A DNA stretch of 64,000 bases, from contig CM026386.1 in NCBI GenBank assembly GCA_014843695.1, forward strand, positions 10,419,814-10,483,813. The letters are read 5' to 3'. Within the stretch, counting starts at the first letter, position 1, and every line of letters starts with the position of its first letter. The position numbers and the translations under genes are program-made. Below are positions 61,201 through 64,000 of this stretch, piece after piece. Under the pieces are notes generated by a model, which ran no database searches, was not told the DNA's origin, and saw only the letters and a program-made list of their open reading frames with translations. Origin of the DNA: Archivesica marissinica (lineage: Eukaryota > Mollusca > Bivalvia > Venerida > Vesicomyidae).

Positions 61201-63255
61201 CGAGATGTATCCTTGGTCCAAATTTCTTATAATTATATAATAATGACATGAAACAAGCCACTCGCCGGCGGCGTTGGTTTATCAACACAATCATCTGAAG
61301 CATCATTCGCTTGCCGGTGGCATTGGTTTATCAGCACAATCATCTGAAGCATCATCCACTCGCCGGCGGCGTTGGTTTATCAGCACAATCATCTGAAGCA
61401 TCATCCACTCGCCGGCGGCGTTGGTTTATCAGCACAATCATCTGAAGCATCAGCCACTCGCCGGCAGAGTTGGTTTATCAGCACAATCATCTGAAGCATC
61501 ATCCACTCGCCGGTGGCGTTGGTTTATCAGCACAATCATCTGAAGCATCATCCATTCGCCGGCGGCGTTGGTTTATCAGCACAATCAACTGAAGCATCAT
61601 TCACTCGCCGACGGCGTTGGTTTATCAGCACAATCATCTGAAGCATCATCCACTCGCCGGCAGCGTTGGTTTATAAGCACAATCAACTGAAGCATCATCC
61701 ACTCGCCGGCGGCGTTGGTTTATCAGCACAATCATCTGAAGCATCATCCACTCGCCGGCAGCGTTGGTTTATAAGCACAATCAACTGAAGCATCATCCAC
61801 TCGCCGGCGGCGTTGGTTTATAAGCACAATCATCTGAAGCATCATCCACTCGACGGCGGCGTTGGTTTATAAGCACAATCAACTGAAGCATCACCCGCTT
61901 GCCGGCGGCGTTGGTTTATCAGCACAATGACATGAAGCATCACACGCTTGCCGGCGACATTGGTTTATCAGCACAATCAACTGAAGCATGATTGGTCCAC
62001 ATTTCCATCAGATAAGCCATGTTGTCACCCAAAATACAAAAAATACCCCTTGACCTATCGACGATTTCATCGTTGTTCTATATAGATATTTCATCGTTGT
62101 TCTATATAGATATTTCATCGTTGTTCTATATAGATATTTCATCGTTGTTCTATATAGATATTTCATCGTTGTTCTATATAGATATTTCATCGTTGTTCTA
62201 TATAGATATTTCATCGTTGTTCTATATAGATATTTCATCGTTGTTCTATATAGATATTTCATCGTTGTTCTATATAGATATTTCATCGTTGTTCTATATA
62301 GATATTTTACATGTCCTCCTTTGGTAATGAGACATGAATACAAACCGTATCGATACAGAGAAAGATATGAGTTGGGGCAACAAGTTCCATCAACTTTAGT
62401 TACAACCATTCGCTAAAATACGGATCAAAGATCATTTAACGTCGGAGGTGATACGTCGTAGGCATTTTGTAAATCCTAAAGCAACAATTTTGTTGTAAAT
62501 AGTATCATATATGGATTCATTGCTTCTTGGTTCACAGTCTACTGTAAACAAAATAATACCAAGGTGAACCGTTCATCCGATCAAATGTAAAAATTAATGT
62601 TTACACTTAGTAACTGACGATAGACTAAGTTTATTGATGGATGGCTCTACATGGCATTGTCAGTCTACTGTAAACAAAATAATACCAAGGTGAATCGTTC
62701 ATCCGATCAAATGTAAAAATTAATGTTTACACTTAGTAACTGACGATAGACTGACGATAGACTAAGTTGTTGTTTATTGATGGATGGCATAGTCAGTCTA
62801 CTGTAAACAAAATAATACCCAGATGAACGTTAAAAACAGTTCACCCAATCAAATGTTAGCATTTAGTCACTGACGATAGACTGACGATAGGCTAAGTTGT
62901 TGTTTATTGATGGATGGCATAGTCAGTCTACTGTAAACAAAATAATACCCAGATGAACGTTAAAAACAGTTCACCCAATCAAATGTTAGCATTTAGTCAC
63001 TGACGATAGACTGATGATATACTAAGTTGTTGTTTATTGATGGATGGCTCATGGCACTTAGGCTAGTCTGAAATAAACCCCAGAGTTCTGAACTGTGATA
63101 CAATATAAAGCTATCTCTCCGTACCTGGGCATCTGCGCTTTATGTGCGGGTCTGACCTCCAGTTGTGTCTCCTTGTTTTCATCGTGGGTCTCGCATACTT
63201 CATATTTAGTTACGTTGTAACTTCTGCACATTCTTAAATAATCACTATAAAAGCC
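28186..63255 (-). CDS. IGBP1: IGBP1 / alpha4 / TAP42 (C-terminal seven exons, partial)
   Basis: Seven exons on the minus strand join in phase: 63255-63125, 60872-60737, 59689-59620, 36479-36394, 35149-35013, 29874-29726 and 28226-28186. They give 750 nt (about 249 codons and a stop). Family hallmarks in order are a Cys/Tyr helix (DYLRMCRSYNVTKYEV), a basic helix (KVQRYKEQKELERKL), RDYYLTLLRRWVNICIDEL, the conserved PFIIT and GYPGLPTLT segment, an acidic stretch ending RNWDEYRD, and the basic tail HRRGWGNRKNRH. In known members this protein binds and stabilises the catalytic subunits of PP2A, PP4 and PP6 and acts in TOR signalling in the cytosol. The animal protein is about 340 residues, so roughly 90 N-terminal residues and the promoter lie upstream of the window. 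The intron between exons 59620 and 36479 (23 kb) contains a whole second gene. Every splice site is GT-AG. Recognition is by eye. Confidence 0.93.
28300..28515. repeat. 17-bp minisatellite, ~12 copies
   Basis: The unit is 'cctaagctcggcgtatt' or 'cctaagctcggcatatt'. It starts about 75 bp from the acceptor of the last IGBP1 exon. Confidence 0.92.
28516..29463. other. No recognised feature (IGBP1 intron)
   Basis: A/T-rich intronic DNA with a C homopolymer near 29290-29300. No repeat or coding signal was recognised. Confidence 0.5.
29464..29688 (+). mobile_element. SINE family B, copy 2
   Basis: The head 'ggctgtccgattagcttctc' is slightly shortened, and the body and tail are intact. It ends ~40 bp from IGBP1 exon f. 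Confidence 0.8.
29726..29874 (-). CDS. IGBP1: IGBP1 exon f
   Basis: The exon is 149 nt, phase 2 to phase 1, with acceptor 'aactttcag' and donor 'GACA|gtaagt'. It encodes an acidic, lysine-rich segment that ends EDPEELMKARNWDEYRD, corresponding to the conserved 'ArEWDdwkD' region of the family. The 26-bp array begins about 30 bp upstream of the acceptor. Confidence 0.9.
29906..31158. repeat. 26-bp minisatellite, ~48 copies, alternating as a 52-bp dimer
   Basis: The unit is 'cctggtacagaattagtg' plus ttatataa or ttctataa. From about 30295 to 31155 the two forms alternate strictly. The first ~14 units are diverged. Confidence 0.95.
31213..34785. repeat. 36-bp minisatellite, ~99 copies
   Basis: The unit contains 'aatgtagattagt' and 'gtaggaccacac' or 'gtagggcctcac'. 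36 is a multiple of three and the unit lacks stops in several frames, giving long open frames on both strands. Blocks of identical variants recur, for example 'accatacattagtaggacca' runs at 31870-32200, 32590-32960, 33270-33500 and 33590-33730. Confidence 0.96.
34786..34907. other. Non-repeat insert splitting the 36-bp array
   Basis: About 120 bp of A/T-rich sequence without the repeat. The array resumes at 34908. Confidence 0.6.
34908..35012. repeat. 36-bp minisatellite, last ~3 units, abutting the exon e donor
   Basis: The final unit ends 'gtagggcctcac', whose complement supplies the donor sequence GTGAGG of IGBP1 exon e with no intervening base. Confidence 0.9.
35013..35149 (-). CDS. IGBP1: IGBP1 exon e
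   Basis: The exon is 137 nt, phase 0 to phase 2, with acceptor 'attttcag' and donor 'AATAG|gtgagg'. It encodes PLRPFIITKDLIQKQVYGLG, then YPGLPTLTIEEFF, the most diagnostic stretch of IGBP1/TAP42. The 36-bp minisatellite starts exactly at the donor. Confidence 0.93.
35215..35290. other. Possible tRNA-like SINE fragment
   Basis: 'ggttcaaatccc' resembles a box B. No second copy was found in the window. Confidence 0.25.
35292..36122. repeat. 23-bp minisatellite, ~36 copies
   Basis: The unit is 'gtgaggaaactggataaaac' plus atg. Because 23 is not a multiple of three, all minus-strand frames stay open only because the unit has no stops. It lies between IGBP1 exons d and e. Confidence 0.95.
36394..36479 (-). 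CDS. IGBP1: IGBP1 exon d
   Basis: The exon is 86 nt, phase 1 to phase 0, with acceptor 'gattttcag' and donor 'CTGAA|gtgagt'. It encodes EVGILELMAKKKGDISQQLP then KKVDHKPE, the linker between the helical domain and the conserved PFIIT segment. It is separated from exon c by 23.1 kb. Confidence 0.87.
36527..36772 (+). mobile_element. SINE family B, copy 3
   Basis: The head 'ggctgtccgattagcgcagg', box B 'gggttcgatcc' and full tail are present, about 50 bp upstream of IGBP1 exon d in the intron. Confidence 0.8.
36888..37030. mobile_element. MITE, 'cagtcaaacctgt' ends, TA target duplication
   Basis: 'cagtcaaacctgtcttaa' at 36890 and 'aacacaggtttgactg' ending 37028 are inverted; both are flanked by TA. 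It is 139 bp with no coding content. Confidence 0.7.
37036..37195 (-). mobile_element. Fragments of SINE families A and E
   Basis: 37036-37100 is the tail of family A ('gattgcgaaacaagttctta'). 37101-37195 matches the family E body ('gggcagtttacctaacaaca'). Confidence 0.55.
37196..37425 (-). mobile_element. SINE family B, copy 4 (diverged)
   Basis: Inverted: 'gaggatcaaacccgggttgc' is the complement of box B, and the head ends 'cggacagcc'. Confidence 0.65.
37518..37626. mobile_element. Small TTAA MITE
   Basis: The ends 'ccctttccctcatag' and 'ctatgaaggaaaggg' are inverted with one mismatch, flanked by TTAA and TTAG. 109 bp. Confidence 0.55.
37695..38012. repeat. 34-bp minisatellite, ~9 copies
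   Basis: The unit begins 'acttagtataaatgatagaa'. It joins the next array at 'acaactta'. Confidence 0.93.
38005..38280. repeat. 13-14-bp minisatellite, ~19 copies
   Basis: The unit is 'aagcaagcaactt' with t/c/a variants. It continues directly from the 34-bp array. Confidence 0.92.
38313..38592 (-). mobile_element. SINE family C, copy 3
   Basis: Inverted, with the tail 'gtcgctaccggttgcccata' at the left and the tRNA-like head at the right. Confidence 0.78.
38818..38931 (-). repeat. Dispersed repeat, copy 2
   Basis: This is an inverted copy of the sequence at 1-112. It directly precedes a 5'-truncated SINE of family B at 38942. Confidence 0.6.
38942..39090 (+). mobile_element. SINE family B, copy 5 (head missing)
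   Basis: It starts in the body at 'cggacaggtgggttttctcc' and has the full tail. The tRNA-like head is lost. Confidence 0.72.
39091..39469. other. No recognised feature; possible VWC gene polyA region
   Basis: A/T-rich sequence. AATAAA on the minus strand at 39225-39220 could end the VWC transcript. Nothing else was recognised. Confidence 0.35.
39472..39765 (+). mobile_element. SINE family C, copy 4
   Basis: A full copy with head 'ggatctgtagtccagtggta', box B 'ggttcgatccc' and tail 'gtagcgatgataaataaacg'. Confidence 0.82.
39867..39995 (-). CDS. VWC gene exon 7, terminal (coding to 39892)
   Basis: The acceptor 'caacattcag' leads in phase 1 into DDRFPFAEALDCECEGGQMT, then CDAEYDSYCEYND and a TGA at 39894-39892. 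A consensus donor 'GAAG|gtgaga' lies 25 nt after the stop, at 39867/39866, and would also be phase 1. The transcript may therefore have a 3' UTR intron, or the exon may once have been internal. A possible AATAAA (minus strand) is at 39225-39220. Confidence 0.8.
39892..56154 (-). CDS. Secreted VWC-repeat protein, 270 aa, nested in an IGBP1 intron
   Basis: Coding exons are 56154-56073, 55049-54924, 53766-53662, 49332-49216, 47122-46874, 45296-45267 and 39995-39892, which sum to 813 nt (270 codons and TGA). All introns are phase 1. The protein starts with a signal peptide (MKATIMMVLLTICVVGILAL, then FQVTEAA). A full VWC domain follows, from SCEYNGKSYNHGQKF through CRKCQCKNGEIVC to a closing LCCPLC. 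After it come four half-VWC units of the form C..Y..GD.F...C..C.C..G...C....C: one in exon 49332, two in exon 47122, and one split between the 30-nt exon and the last exon. Asp/Glu-rich linkers suggest calcium binding. VWC proteins are extracellular and often bind BMPs or matrix; which of these applies here cannot be told. It lies wholly inside an IGBP1 intron on the same strand, and nearly every one of its own introns carries a minisatellite. Confidence 0.85.
40016..43826. repeat. 12-bp minisatellite, ~315 copies
   Basis: The unit is 'ggaacaacaggt' with g/t/a variants. 12 is a multiple of three and the unit lacks stops, so frames of over 1,000 codons exist on the minus strand and long ones on the plus strand. 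It fills 3.8 kb of the last VWC intron, ~21 bp from the acceptor. Two ~900-bp blocks near 40780-41660 and 41680-42560 are near-identical in order. Confidence 0.96.
43828..44125. other. No recognised feature (VWC intron)
   Basis: A/T-rich intron sequence between the 12-bp array and a SINE. Confidence 0.5.
44126..44388 (-). mobile_element. SINE family C, copy 5
   Basis: Inverted, with tail 'gtcgctaccggttgcccata' and the box B complement 'ggcatcgaacctgcgatccc'. Confidence 0.78.
44580..44813 (+). mobile_element. SINE family A, copy 6
   Basis: The head 'cgatagcgcagtggtagc', box B 'gagttcgagccc' and full body and tail are present. Confidence 0.82.
44983..45248. mobile_element. MITE ('cagggttcattc' ends), uninterrupted copy
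   Basis: 'cagggttcattcta' and 'tagaatgaaccctg' are inverted. It is 266 bp and shares its body with 24129-24626. It ends 19 bp from the micro-exon donor. Confidence 0.65.
45267..45296 (-). CDS. VWC gene exon 6 (30-nt micro-exon)
   Basis: The exon is only 30 nt, phase 1 to phase 1, between acceptor 'tttgcttgcag' and donor 'GTTG|gtgagt'. With the split codons it encodes GCQDDGPFDV and supplies the first cysteine of the last half-VWC unit, whose remaining cysteines are in the next exon. Exclusion would keep the frame but remove that cysteine. Confidence 0.75.
45399..45475 (-). repeat. Dispersed repeat shared with 23179-23262
   Basis: The reverse complement shares 'aggaattggacagaaagcta' and neighbouring sequence with 23179-23262. 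The class is unknown. Confidence 0.5.
45460..45706. repeat. 46-bp minisatellite, ~5 copies
   Basis: The unit contains 'attacttgcgattcatattt' and 'ctgttctagccagacag'. It is about 165 bp from the micro-exon acceptor. Confidence 0.85.
45825..45962 (-). mobile_element. SINE family F fragment, copy 2
   Basis: It shares 'accttcc' and 'tttgaacgtacag' order with the other family F copies. Diverged and partial. Confidence 0.4.
45963..46652. other. No recognised feature (VWC intron)
   Basis: A/T-rich intronic DNA. No coding or mobile-element signal was recognised. Confidence 0.45.
46653..46869. repeat. 74-bp tandem repeat, 3 copies, next to the exon 5 donor
   Basis: The unit begins 'aacagatggtgtacagaaat'. 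Copies start at 46653, 46727 and 46801; the last is 8 bp shorter and ends 4 bp from the donor of VWC exon 5. Confidence 0.92.
46874..47122 (-). CDS. VWC gene exon 5 (half-VWC units 2 and 3)
   Basis: The exon is 249 nt, phase 1 to phase 1, with acceptor 'gatcttgcag' and donor 'GATG|gttagt' (a weaker donor). It encodes an acidic linker, then CTCRNGYVKCLSTHC, then YCSGGIFFSDDNCRVCRCRN and FELCLSFPC. A 74-bp tandem repeat begins about 4 bp into the intron. Confidence 0.87.
47170..47396 (-). mobile_element. SINE family A, copy 7
   Basis: Inverted, with tail 'gattgcgaaacaagttctta' at the left and head complement 'actgcgctatcacgactt' at the right. Confidence 0.8.
47450..47680. repeat. 76-bp tandem repeat, ~3 copies
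   Basis: The unit contains 'ccgctacaatggaacacttc' and 'agtgcaagacattcaaagat'. Confidence 0.88.
47681..47843. repeat. 50-bp tandem repeat, ~3 copies
   Basis: The unit begins 'acaaattccccatttcccta' and follows directly on the 76-bp array. Confidence 0.88.
47846..48135 (+). mobile_element. SINE family C, copy 6
   Basis: A full copy with head 'ggatctgtagtccagtggta' and tail 'gcaaccggtagcgacgacaa'. Confidence 0.82.
48205..48335. repeat. 22-bp minisatellite, ~5 copies
   Basis: The unit is 'acaactcccaagtaacaatg' plus ga. Confidence 0.9.
48447..48600 (-). mobile_element. SINE family A, copy 8 (head truncated)
   Basis: Tail and body are present. It stops at 'gtaacggctc', before the tRNA-like head. 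Confidence 0.75.
48913..49025. other. Long hairpin (45-bp arms, 23-nt loop)
   Basis: 48913-48957 and 48981-49025 are inverted copies with 7 mismatches in 45 (outer 'gttgcagataaggaa'). It sits in the VWC intron between exons 4 and 5 and could be a tiny palindromic MITE or a miRNA-like hairpin. Confidence 0.6.
49216..49332 (-). CDS. VWC gene exon 4 (half-VWC unit 1); acceptor lies inside a minisatellite unit
   Basis: The exon is 117 nt, phase 1 to phase 1, with donor 'TGCC|gtatgt'. It encodes SCEFAATTYPDGDRF, then CNRCICVAGIITCSDFDC, which aligns without gaps to exon 2. That alignment selects acceptor 'gttatacag' at 49333 over an internal 'tttgcag' 22 nt downstream. The chosen acceptor and the first ~8 exon nt are the sequence repeated in the adjoining 39-bp array. 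Confidence 0.85.
49325..51325. repeat. 39-bp minisatellite, ~50 copies, containing a splice acceptor
   Basis: The plus-strand unit contains 'gatcctgtataacacgcaat' and 'gagatatacataactaca'. On the minus strand every unit has 'gttatacag|gatcatgt', the acceptor and first exon bases of VWC exon 4. Some units lack about 8 bp ('acgtaatgatcctg'). Confidence 0.95.
51345..51490 (-). mobile_element. SINE A-like variant
   Basis: The tail 'agctcgattgagaagcaagt' matches family A. The body differs, and 'gagattcgaactcacaacc' is a box B complement. Confidence 0.5.
51650..53632. repeat. ~64-bp C-rich minisatellite, ~31 copies
   Basis: The unit contains 'ctcctccaccactgacagcc' and 'ccccaccccactagtgacac'. Length varies with C-run size. 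The minus (transcribed) strand is G-rich with several GGGG runs per unit. It ends ~30 bp from the VWC exon 3 donor. Confidence 0.94.
53662..53766 (-). CDS. VWC gene exon 3 (second half of VWC1)
   Basis: The exon is 105 nt, phase 1 to phase 1, with acceptor 'cttctgcag' and donor 'GTTG|gtaagt'. It encodes KVLCNKVNCAQLTC, then LCCPLCDDTAEV. The CCxxC closing motif is typical of the VWC C-terminal subdomain. The ~64-bp array begins about 30 bp into the next intron. Confidence 0.88.
53767..54204. other. No recognised feature (VWC intron)
   Basis: A/T-rich sequence upstream of exon 3, with a polypyrimidine tract directly before the acceptor. Confidence 0.5.
54205..54891. repeat. 38-bp minisatellite, 18 copies, with CACGTG motifs
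   Basis: The unit contains 'aataacaactcggacacgaa' and 'agggtacgggcacgtg'. Most units carry the CACGTG E-box, the rest CAAGTG. It ends ~33 bp from the VWC exon 2 donor. Confidence 0.95.
54924..55049 (-). CDS. VWC gene exon 2 (first half of VWC1)
   Basis: The exon is 126 nt, phase 1 to phase 1, with acceptor 'ttgaacag' and donor 'TGTT|gtaagt'. It encodes SCEYNGKSYNHGQKF, then CRKCQCKNGEIVCKTTKGKK, a textbook VWC subdomain 1. A 38-bp array ends about 33 bp beyond the donor. Confidence 0.9.
55050..55528. other. No recognised feature (VWC intron 1)
   Basis: A/T-rich. Open frames here lack any family resemblance. Confidence 0.45.
55529..55769. mobile_element. piggyBac-like MITE, TTAA target duplication
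   Basis: TTAA at 55529-55532 and 55766-55769 flank inverted ends 'ccctttcaacacc' and 'ggtgttgaaaagg'. It contains the palindrome 'acggctcgtcacgagccggc'. Confidence 0.7.
55803..55997 (-). mobile_element. SINE family B, copy 6
   Basis: Inverted: tail 'acaacttatattaatcattc' at the left, head complement 'cgctaatcggacagcc' at the right. Confidence 0.75.
56073..56182 (-). CDS. VWC gene exon 1 (signal peptide)
   Basis: A probable acceptor 'attaatacag' precedes 28 nt of 5' UTR and then 82 coding nt ending at donor 'GCAA|gtaagt' in phase 1. The ATG at 56154 opens a hydrophobic 27-residue leader ending VTEAA. An upstream ATG 22 nt earlier opens a different, overlapping frame without a signal peptide, so I chose the second ATG. 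Confidence 0.85.
56183..56550. other. No recognised feature (VWC 5' UTR intron)
   Basis: A/T-rich. 'ggcagtagccagagtagcc' near 56450 resembles the end of a hAT-type MITE, but no partner end was found. Confidence 0.4.
56551..56803 (+). mobile_element. SINE family B, copy 7 (best preserved)
   Basis: The head 'ggctgtccgattagcgcagt', box A 'gcgcagtggttagcgtg', box B 'gggttcgatcc', full body and 'cgcttctcaccaatgc' arm are intact. Confidence 0.85.
56946..57020 (-). promoter_or_regulatory. Probable promoter and 5' UTR exon of the VWC gene
   Basis: On the minus strand a TATTTAT box (about 57018-57012) lies ~65 bp upstream of a consensus-like donor 'AGAAG|gtagga' at 56946/56945. The first coding exon has an acceptor upstream of its ATG, so a non-coding first exon is expected somewhere here. 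Placement is inference from spacing only. A 39-bp minisatellite starts ~170 bp further upstream. Confidence 0.4.
57190..58475. repeat. 39-bp minisatellite, ~33 copies
   Basis: The unit contains 'gtgtgcatgttgtgtgtagg' and 'cgagttattcacacttaaa'. It lies upstream of the VWC promoter region, inside the IGBP1 intron. Long open frames through it are a repeat artefact. Confidence 0.95.
58752..58963 (-). mobile_element. SINE family F, copy 3
   Basis: Minus strand: head 'gggacctctttgacctactg', box B complement 'gggattcgaacatac', body with 'gtgcagtatttcagg'. Confidence 0.65.
59055..59665. repeat. 55-bp minisatellite, 11 copies, containing exon end and splice donor
   Basis: Each unit is the last 43 nt of IGBP1 exon c (RWVNICIDELDSIE) plus 12 nt of intron starting gtgagg. 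Donors recur every 55 bp from about 59065 to 59619. Only the outermost copy is joined to the upstream part of the exon and its acceptor. Confidence 0.95.
59620..59689 (-). CDS. IGBP1: IGBP1 exon c (3' part tandemly amplified downstream)
   Basis: The exon is 70 nt, phase 0 to phase 1, with acceptor 'tttctttcag' and donor 'GAAG|gtgagg'. It encodes RDYYLTLLRRWVNICIDEL then DSIE, the best conserved helix of the family. The last 43 nt plus the first 12 nt of the intron form a 55-bp unit present about 11 times (59055-59665), so the real donor is only the first of a row of near-identical donors. Confidence 0.9.
59755..60012. mobile_element. Possible hAT-type MITE
   Basis: 'cagggttccc' at 59755 and 'gggaacc' near 60008 are inverted, with 'gcgcca'/'tggcga' motifs inside. 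No target duplication was confirmed. Confidence 0.4.
60013..60736. other. No recognised feature (IGBP1 intron)
   Basis: A/T-rich intronic sequence without recognised repeat or coding signal. Confidence 0.5.
60737..60872 (-). CDS. IGBP1: IGBP1 exon b
   Basis: The exon is 136 nt, entering in phase 2 and leaving in phase 0, with acceptor 'cctcttttag' and donor 'AAAG|gtataa'. It encodes PADVRGMAGERNNKVQRYKE followed by a charged helix ending DHVDDDVK. A 40-bp minisatellite begins about 26 bp upstream of the acceptor. Confidence 0.9.
60898..61100. repeat. 40-bp minisatellite, ~5 copies
   Basis: The unit contains 'acacacataatgtttcccca' and 'gtccatatttctttcaaatt'. It starts ~26 bp upstream of the IGBP1 exon b acceptor. 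Confidence 0.92.
61258..61990. repeat. 49-bp minisatellite, ~15 copies
   Basis: The unit contains 'cactcgccggcggcgttggt' and 'ttatcagcacaatcatctga'. It lies in the IGBP1 intron between exons a and b. Confidence 0.95.
62066..62306. repeat. 24-bp minisatellite, 10 copies, nearly perfect
   Basis: The unit is 'tttcatcgttgttctatata' plus gata, with almost no variation between copies, suggesting recent expansion. Confidence 0.95.
62533..63050. repeat. ~115-135-bp tandem repeat, 4 copies
   Basis: Each copy has 'agtctactgtaaacaaaata' and 'tgacgatagact'. The last two are almost identical, and some carry a duplicated 'gactgacgata'. Confidence 0.85.
63125..63255 (-). CDS. IGBP1: IGBP1 exon a
   Basis: The exon is 131 nt, from acceptor 'cttgcag' to donor 'CAG|gtacgg', starting in phase 0 and ending in phase 2. 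It encodes GFYSDYLRMCRSYNVTKYEV and continues to AHKAQMP, matching the middle of the helical domain of IGBP1. Earlier exons are outside the window. Confidence 0.88.
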
Positions 63256-63276
63256 CTGCAAGTAAATAATATGTGT

Positions 63277-63530
63277 TTCCACTGGTAATCCAGGGATCGC
63301 AGGTTCGATCCTCCATCTGACCATAATAAAATTAACAGTCTTTCAGATGGGACTTTAATCCGAGGTCTCGTGTCGGTGCTGTACACCGTGCACGTAAACG
63401 AACCAGAGGAGACTCTGGAATCGGTCTCTGTCTGTATCATTGCACTATCCTCCAAAAATCTAAAATGACTAATCTCTTCAGGAGGCGTCGCCCATATGGG
63501 CAACCGGTAGCGACGATAAATAAACATAAA
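63277..63530 (+). mobile_element. SINE family C, copy 7 (head truncated)
   Basis: It starts within the tRNA-like head at 'tggtaatccagggatcgcag' and has the full body and tail. It begins ~20 bp upstream of the IGBP1 exon a acceptor. Confidence 0.78.
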
Positions 63531-63795
63531 AACACGCAATATGAGTTTTTATAAAACCTTATATTCAGGATTATGATAATTGTGATATTAACTGAATTAT
63601 AAATAACTGTGTTTAAAGAAAACTGCCCCAGAAAGAAGGTGTACCGTACATACTTGCCTATAAGACGAGTTTTTTACCACCAGAATATGTCCTCAAAGTT
63701 GCTTCCCGTCTTATAAGTAAGTGCCAATAAAATGGTGTTCTTTTAAAATGTGTTAAATGGTATCCATAATTATAATTTTGCAAAGAAAGCTCTCT

Positions 63796-64000
63796 AGTGT
63801 GGAGTCCGTGGTCCAGTGATAGAGCGTCGGATTTGGAATTGAACGGTCCCGGGTTCAATACTCGGTCAGGCCACGTATGTAGTGTCATTGAGCAAGGCAC
63901 CTCACACACATTGCTTAGTACTGGTTAACCACTTAGGTCGGCTAAGCATGCCCAGGAAAACATGTCTAGGTCCCGAGAGGGGTTTGACATTAATGGAACA
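63796..64000 (+). mobile_element. SINE family D, copy 2, cut by window end
   Basis: The head 'gtggtccagtgatagagcgt', box B 'gggttcaatac' and body match 3027-3232. Confidence 0.75.

Overview
This is animal nuclear DNA, not bacterial. Genes are split by GT-AG introns, and the space between exons is packed with tRNA-headed SINEs, MITEs and minisatellites. The SINE set (heads such as 'gatagcgcagtggtagc', tails such as 'cttgcttcgcaatcg') and the satellite-rich introns suggest a mollusc, most likely a bivalve. That is an inference; no database was consulted.

Four gene models can be assembled with matching splice phases. On the + strand, two twin two-exon genes (2692-4491 and 9125-23662) each encode a 107-residue secreted protein with 12 cysteines and the layout of an IGFBP N-terminal domain (single-domain IGFBP/perlustrin-like). 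They have identical exon lengths (193 and 131 nt), but one intron is 1.5 kb and the other 14.2 kb, of which about 12.5 kb is a 20-bp tandem repeat. Between them lies a decayed DNA transposon (5429-8943) with 32-bp inverted ends. On the - strand, seven exons from 63255 to 28186 encode the C-terminal ~250 residues of IGBP1 (alpha4/TAP42), the PP2A-family phosphatase regulator; its N-terminus lies beyond the window. Inside one IGBP1 intron (36480-59619), on the same strand, sits a complete seven-coding-exon gene (56154-39892) for a 270-residue secreted VWC-repeat protein.

More than half of the window (roughly 35 kb) is tandem repeat: about 25 minisatellites with unit lengths from 12 to ~130 bp and no shared unit family. 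The most notable signal is where they sit. About ten begin within ~35 bp of a splice junction, and three carry splice-site sequence in every unit: a 55-bp unit made of the last 43 nt of an IGBP1 exon plus 12 nt of intron including the donor (11 copies); a 39-bp unit containing the acceptor of a VWC exon plus its first ~8 nt (about 50 copies, in frame); and a 36-bp unit that starts at an IGBP1 donor (about 100 copies). This looks like repeated seeding of minisatellites at exon-intron boundaries, producing long rows of potential decoy splice sites.

Layout: 1-2.6 kb SINEs and a MITE; 2.7-4.5 kb IGFBP-like gene 1; 4.9-8.9 kb DNA transposons; 9.1-23.7 kb IGFBP-like gene 2 with the giant array; 23.7-25.4 kb SINE/MITE/LINE debris; 25.5-27.8 kb 92-bp array; 28.2-63.3 kb IGBP1 with the nested VWC gene and most arrays; 63.3-64 kb SINEs.
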